64,000 bases of DNA, taken from Shouchella tritolerans. GTDB taxonomy: Bacteria > Bacillota > Bacilli > Bacillales > Bacillaceae_D. Positions 62,331 through 64,000 of this stretch are shown here, piece after piece. Under the pieces are notes generated by a model. That model ran no database searches. It was not told the DNA's origin and worked only from the letters and a program-made list of their open reading frames with translations. How positions within the stretch are numbered: the stretch's first letter is position 1; each line of letters opens with the position of its first letter. Where the stretch lies: the NCBI RefSeq assembly GCF_025770735.1, contig NZ_JAODPB010000008.1, positions 80,602 through 144,601 on the forward strand, written 5' to 3'. The position numbers were made by a program, and so were the translations under genes.

Positions 62331-62409
62331 TAAAAACGCTTGTCAGACGAGGAGTGTAATCTGAATAGAACGTGCTGTTCATGAGCAGAGGCAAGGTGTT
62401 TGCCTCTAG
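62331..62409 (+). repeat. structured intergenic repeat, copy 7
   Basis: In forward orientation: AAAACGCTTGTCAGACGAGG, TGAATAGAACGTGCTGTTCA with TGAGCA, then GAGGCAAGGTGTTTGCCTC and TAGTCT. The left terminal end has drifted (TAAAAACG for GATAGAAAACG). It lies between the DarA-like gene and a clear terminator. Confidence 0.7.
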
Positions 62410-62412
62410 TCT

Positions 62413-62441
62413 AAGAACCGCCCATGTAGGGTGGTTCTTTT
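62413..62441 (+). terminator. terminator upstream of perR
   Basis: AAGAACCGCCC / GGGTGGTTCTT with loop ATGTA and a T-run; it closes the bcp transcript. Confidence 0.88.
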
Positions 62442-62470
62442 GCTTCGAAACAGCAAATTTTTGCCTGCTC

Positions 62471-62507
62471 TTGCTTAAAGCCAAGTTACAACTTATAATT
62501 AATATAA
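62471..62507 (+). promoter_or_regulatory. perR promoter with PerR box
   Basis: TTGCTT (62471-62476), 17 bp, TATAAT (62494-62499). The -10 lies inside TTATAATTAATATAA (62493-62507), which agrees with the PerR box TTATAATNATTATAA at all but one position. PerR bound there would block its own promoter. Confidence 0.82.
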
Positions 62508-62542
62508 AGAAAGAATAGTTTTCCGAAAGAGAGGCGCATAGT

Positions 62543-62974
62543 ATGGCTAATCGAGGCTTATCGGAAGCAATTGATGCGCTAAAAAGCACACGAGTACGTA
62601 TGACACCGCAGCGCCACGCGATTTTGGAGTTTTTGTATGAATCAATGACACACCCTACAGCGGATGAAATTTATAAAGCATTAGAAGGGCGCTTCCCGAA
62701 TATGAGCGTAGCGACTGTATATAACAATCTGCGTGTTTTTAAGGAAGTTGGCATTGTAAAAGAGTTATCGTATGGCGACGCTTCAAGCCGTTTTGATTGC
62801 GTGACAAGCAACCATTACCATGTTATTTGCACGCAATGCGGAAAAATTGTTGACTTCCATTATCCTGGACTGGACGAAGTGGAAACCCTTGCAGAGCATG
62901 TGACAGGTTTTGAAGTTGACAATCATCGCATGGAAATTTACGGCGTATGCCCAGATTGCAAAAAAGCGCATTAA
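62543..62974 (+). CDS. perR: peroxide stress regulator, Fur family
   Basis: The protein has 143 aa. The DNA-binding part includes [11 protein letters not shown] and [13 protein letters not shown]. Regulatory metal ligands are His37, Asp85, His91, His93 and Asp104, exactly at the B. subtilis PerR positions; His37 and His91 are the ones oxidised by peroxide with Fe2+. The structural zinc uses Cys96, Cys99, Cys136 and Cys139. It carries a PerR box in its own promoter, and katA in this window has a similar box. The ATG follows AGAGAGGCG. Confidence 0.97.
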   Translation: MANRGLSEAIDALKSTRVRMTPQRHAILEFLYESMTHPTADEIYKALEGRFPNMSVATVYNNLRVFKEVGIVKELSYGDASSRFDCVTSNHYHVICTQCGKIVDFHYPGLDEVETLAEHVTGFEVDNHRMEIYGVCPDCKKAH

Positions 62975-62996
62975 GAGCACCTGATAGGAAAGAAAA

Positions 62997-63030
62997 AAAA
63001 GAGGAAATAGCTAGCGCTCTTTCCTCTTTT
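62997..63030. terminator. bidirectional terminator between perR and ygzB
   Basis: AAAAGAGGAAA / TTTCCTCTTTT stem of 11 bp with a 12-base loop, A and T runs at both sides. Confidence 0.82.
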
Positions 63031-63046
63031 CCTTGCCGTACCTTCT

Positions 63047-63412
63047 TTATGTTTGTGACCTTTTGGAGGCGGGAGAATTATAAGCTTCGTCAAATTCCTT
63101 CCCTTCAAGTGAACGGTCCATCGTTAGTGGCTGGTCGCAATGCATGCACGCATCGACACGGCCAAGCACTTTTGTTTGTTTTTCGCATGACGGGCAGATG
63201 ACAGGAACGGCCCGCGTCGAAAGAAGGCCGATAAAAAAATAGACAACTGTACTGGCGATAACGGCTAGAAAACCGAGTATCATAGCAATGACCATAATGA
63301 CTGGATACTCTTTAAAGAAGATGCCGACGTACATAATGAGGATCCCGACAAACACTAAGCTTAGTGCGAATGTGCGTATTTTGTTGATTTTGTTTGTATA
63401 CTTCAGCTTCAT
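63047..63412 (-). CDS. ygzB: YgzB family membrane protein (UPF0295)
   Basis: The protein has 121 aa. Two hydrophobic helices ([19 protein letters not shown] and [20 protein letters not shown]) are followed by a cytosolic zinc-ribbon-like part with CPSC and CMHC. It is always next to perR in Bacillus; role unknown. Confidence 0.92.
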   Translation of the reverse strand: MKLKYTNKINKIRTFALSLVFVGILIMYVGIFFKEYPVIMVIAMILGFLAVIASTVVYFFIGLLSTRAVPVICPSCEKQTKVLGRVDACMHCDQPLTMDRSLEGKEFDEAYNSPASKRSQT

Positions 63413-63558
63413 TGCTTGCCCTCCTGATGTTTATCTGAAATAGCAGCTTACTTTCAATAAATCGAATCGAGTATAGTATAACATAGGTTAACCAATTCCG
63501 TTAAAGCGCTTCTATAAACAGAAGGAGATCATTCCCAAAAAAAAATCGAAAAAAAGTG
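63413..63558. other. intergenic region upstream of the rRNA promoter
   Basis: No gene seen. In B. subtilis ygxA lies between ygzB and rrnD; it is absent here. The region is A/T-rich, as upstream elements of rRNA promoters often are. Confidence 0.5.
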
Positions 63559-63587
63559 TTGACCGATTTATATAGCCGTGATATATT
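63559..63587 (+). promoter_or_regulatory. rRNA operon promoter
   Basis: TTGACC (63559-63564), 17 bp, TATATT (63582-63587), preceded by A-tracts at 63537-63556. The leader that follows has the ACTGAACAAAAGCC and ATGAGCAAGTCAAAC segments common in Bacillus rrn leaders. Confidence 0.85.
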
Positions 63588-63783
63588 ATTTGATGTCGCC
63601 AACGAACTGGCGATTCACTGAAAAACAAATTGACTGAATGGTCTTCGCTATGTTAAGATCATGAAGTCGTAACCGAGTCCTTTGAAAACTGAACAAAAGC
63701 CAAGCGTAAAAGAGATACAAGGTATCTCGTCAATGAATGATAGTGAGCCACAACTTCGGTTGTGCAATGAGCAAGTCAAACTT

Positions 63784-64000
63784 TTTAACGGAGAGTTTGA
63801 TCCTGGCTCAGGACGAACGCTGGCGGCGTGCCTAATACATGCAAGTCGAGCGGACAGAAGGGAGCTTGCTCCTGGACGTTAGCGGCGGACGGGTGAGTAA
63901 CACGTGGGCAACCTGCCCCTTAGACTGGGATAACTCCGGGAAACCGGAGCTAATACCGGATAATCCCTTTCTCCACCTGGAGAGAGGGTGAAAGATGGCT
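63784..64000 (+). rRNA. rrs: 16S ribosomal RNA, 5' part
   Basis: AGAGTTTGATCCTGGCTCAG begins at 63792, corresponding to E. coli position 8, so the mature 5' end is at about 63784. GACGAACGCTGGCGGCGTGC and the helix at TGCAAGTCGAGCGG follow. The gene runs off the right edge. Plus-strand frames here are not genes. Confidence 0.97.

Noticed and set aside
63682..63882. Plus-strand frame at the rRNA operon start
   Set aside because: It covers the rRNA leader and the 16S 5' end and is not a gene.

Overview
The window looks like a chromosome segment of an alkaliphilic, spore-forming Bacillus relative, most like Shouchella (Bacillus) clausii. This rests on gene content and order and on protein resemblance, not on a database search. 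From about 29 kb to the right edge the order follows the Bacillus subtilis backbone: yfkD, yfkA, pdaA, rlmD-like, yfhF, recX, yfhH, sspK, yfhP, mutY, yfhS-like, fabL, sspE, ygaC, ygaD, ygaE, gsaB, bcp, perR, ygzB and then an rRNA operon. The 16S gene is cut by the right edge. Spore genes (sspE, sspK, pdaA) show that the host sporulates. No prophage, transposase, CRISPR array or tRNA gene was seen.

Left part (1-13 kb): a gamma-glutamyltransferase paralogue cut by the left edge; a complete trehalose locus (treP, treA, treR) with three TreR operators and one perfect catabolite-response element; a glutathione peroxidase; a bacterial nitric-oxide synthase; a Uup-type ABC-F ATPase; and the fructose operon fruR-fruK-fruA. 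Next (13-30 kb) come mreBH, a Na+-coupled transporter, an AbrB-type regulator, an RNase H with a viroplasmin-like domain, an aldehyde dehydrogenase beside an N-hydroxylase of siderophore type, a catalase with a PerR-like box, an M3 oligopeptidase, a lipoprotein, cytochrome bd oxidase, and several very small genes, one of them FbpB-like.

Middle part (30-47 kb): yfkD and a radical SAM gene; a phosphatase of the phosphoglycerate-mutase family; a CNNM/CorC-type protein with a long untranslated leader; a DUF368 protein (family of undecaprenyl-phosphate transporters) divergent from pdaA; an Rrf2 regulator paired with a thioredoxin-reductase-like flavoprotein; and a tightly coupled five-gene unit (TIM-barrel isomerase, surE, and an iron- or sugar-phosphate-type ABC importer).

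Right part (47-64 kb): housekeeping and spore genes, ending with bcp, a 2-hydroxyacid dehydrogenase, a second DarA-like (PII-like) protein, perR with its own PerR box, ygzB, and the rRNA promoter and 16S 5' end.

The most unusual signal is not a gene. At least seven intergenic copies of a structured repeat of about 110-180 bp are scattered over the window. They share ends of the type CTCAGACTGATAG...CAGTCTGAG, an inner AGGCAAACG/CGTTTGCCT hairpin and a GTTGTCGAC/GTCGATAAC tail. Three copies are bracketed by duplicated hairpin sequences that look like transcription terminators. This suggests a small mobile or amplified element that targets terminators.
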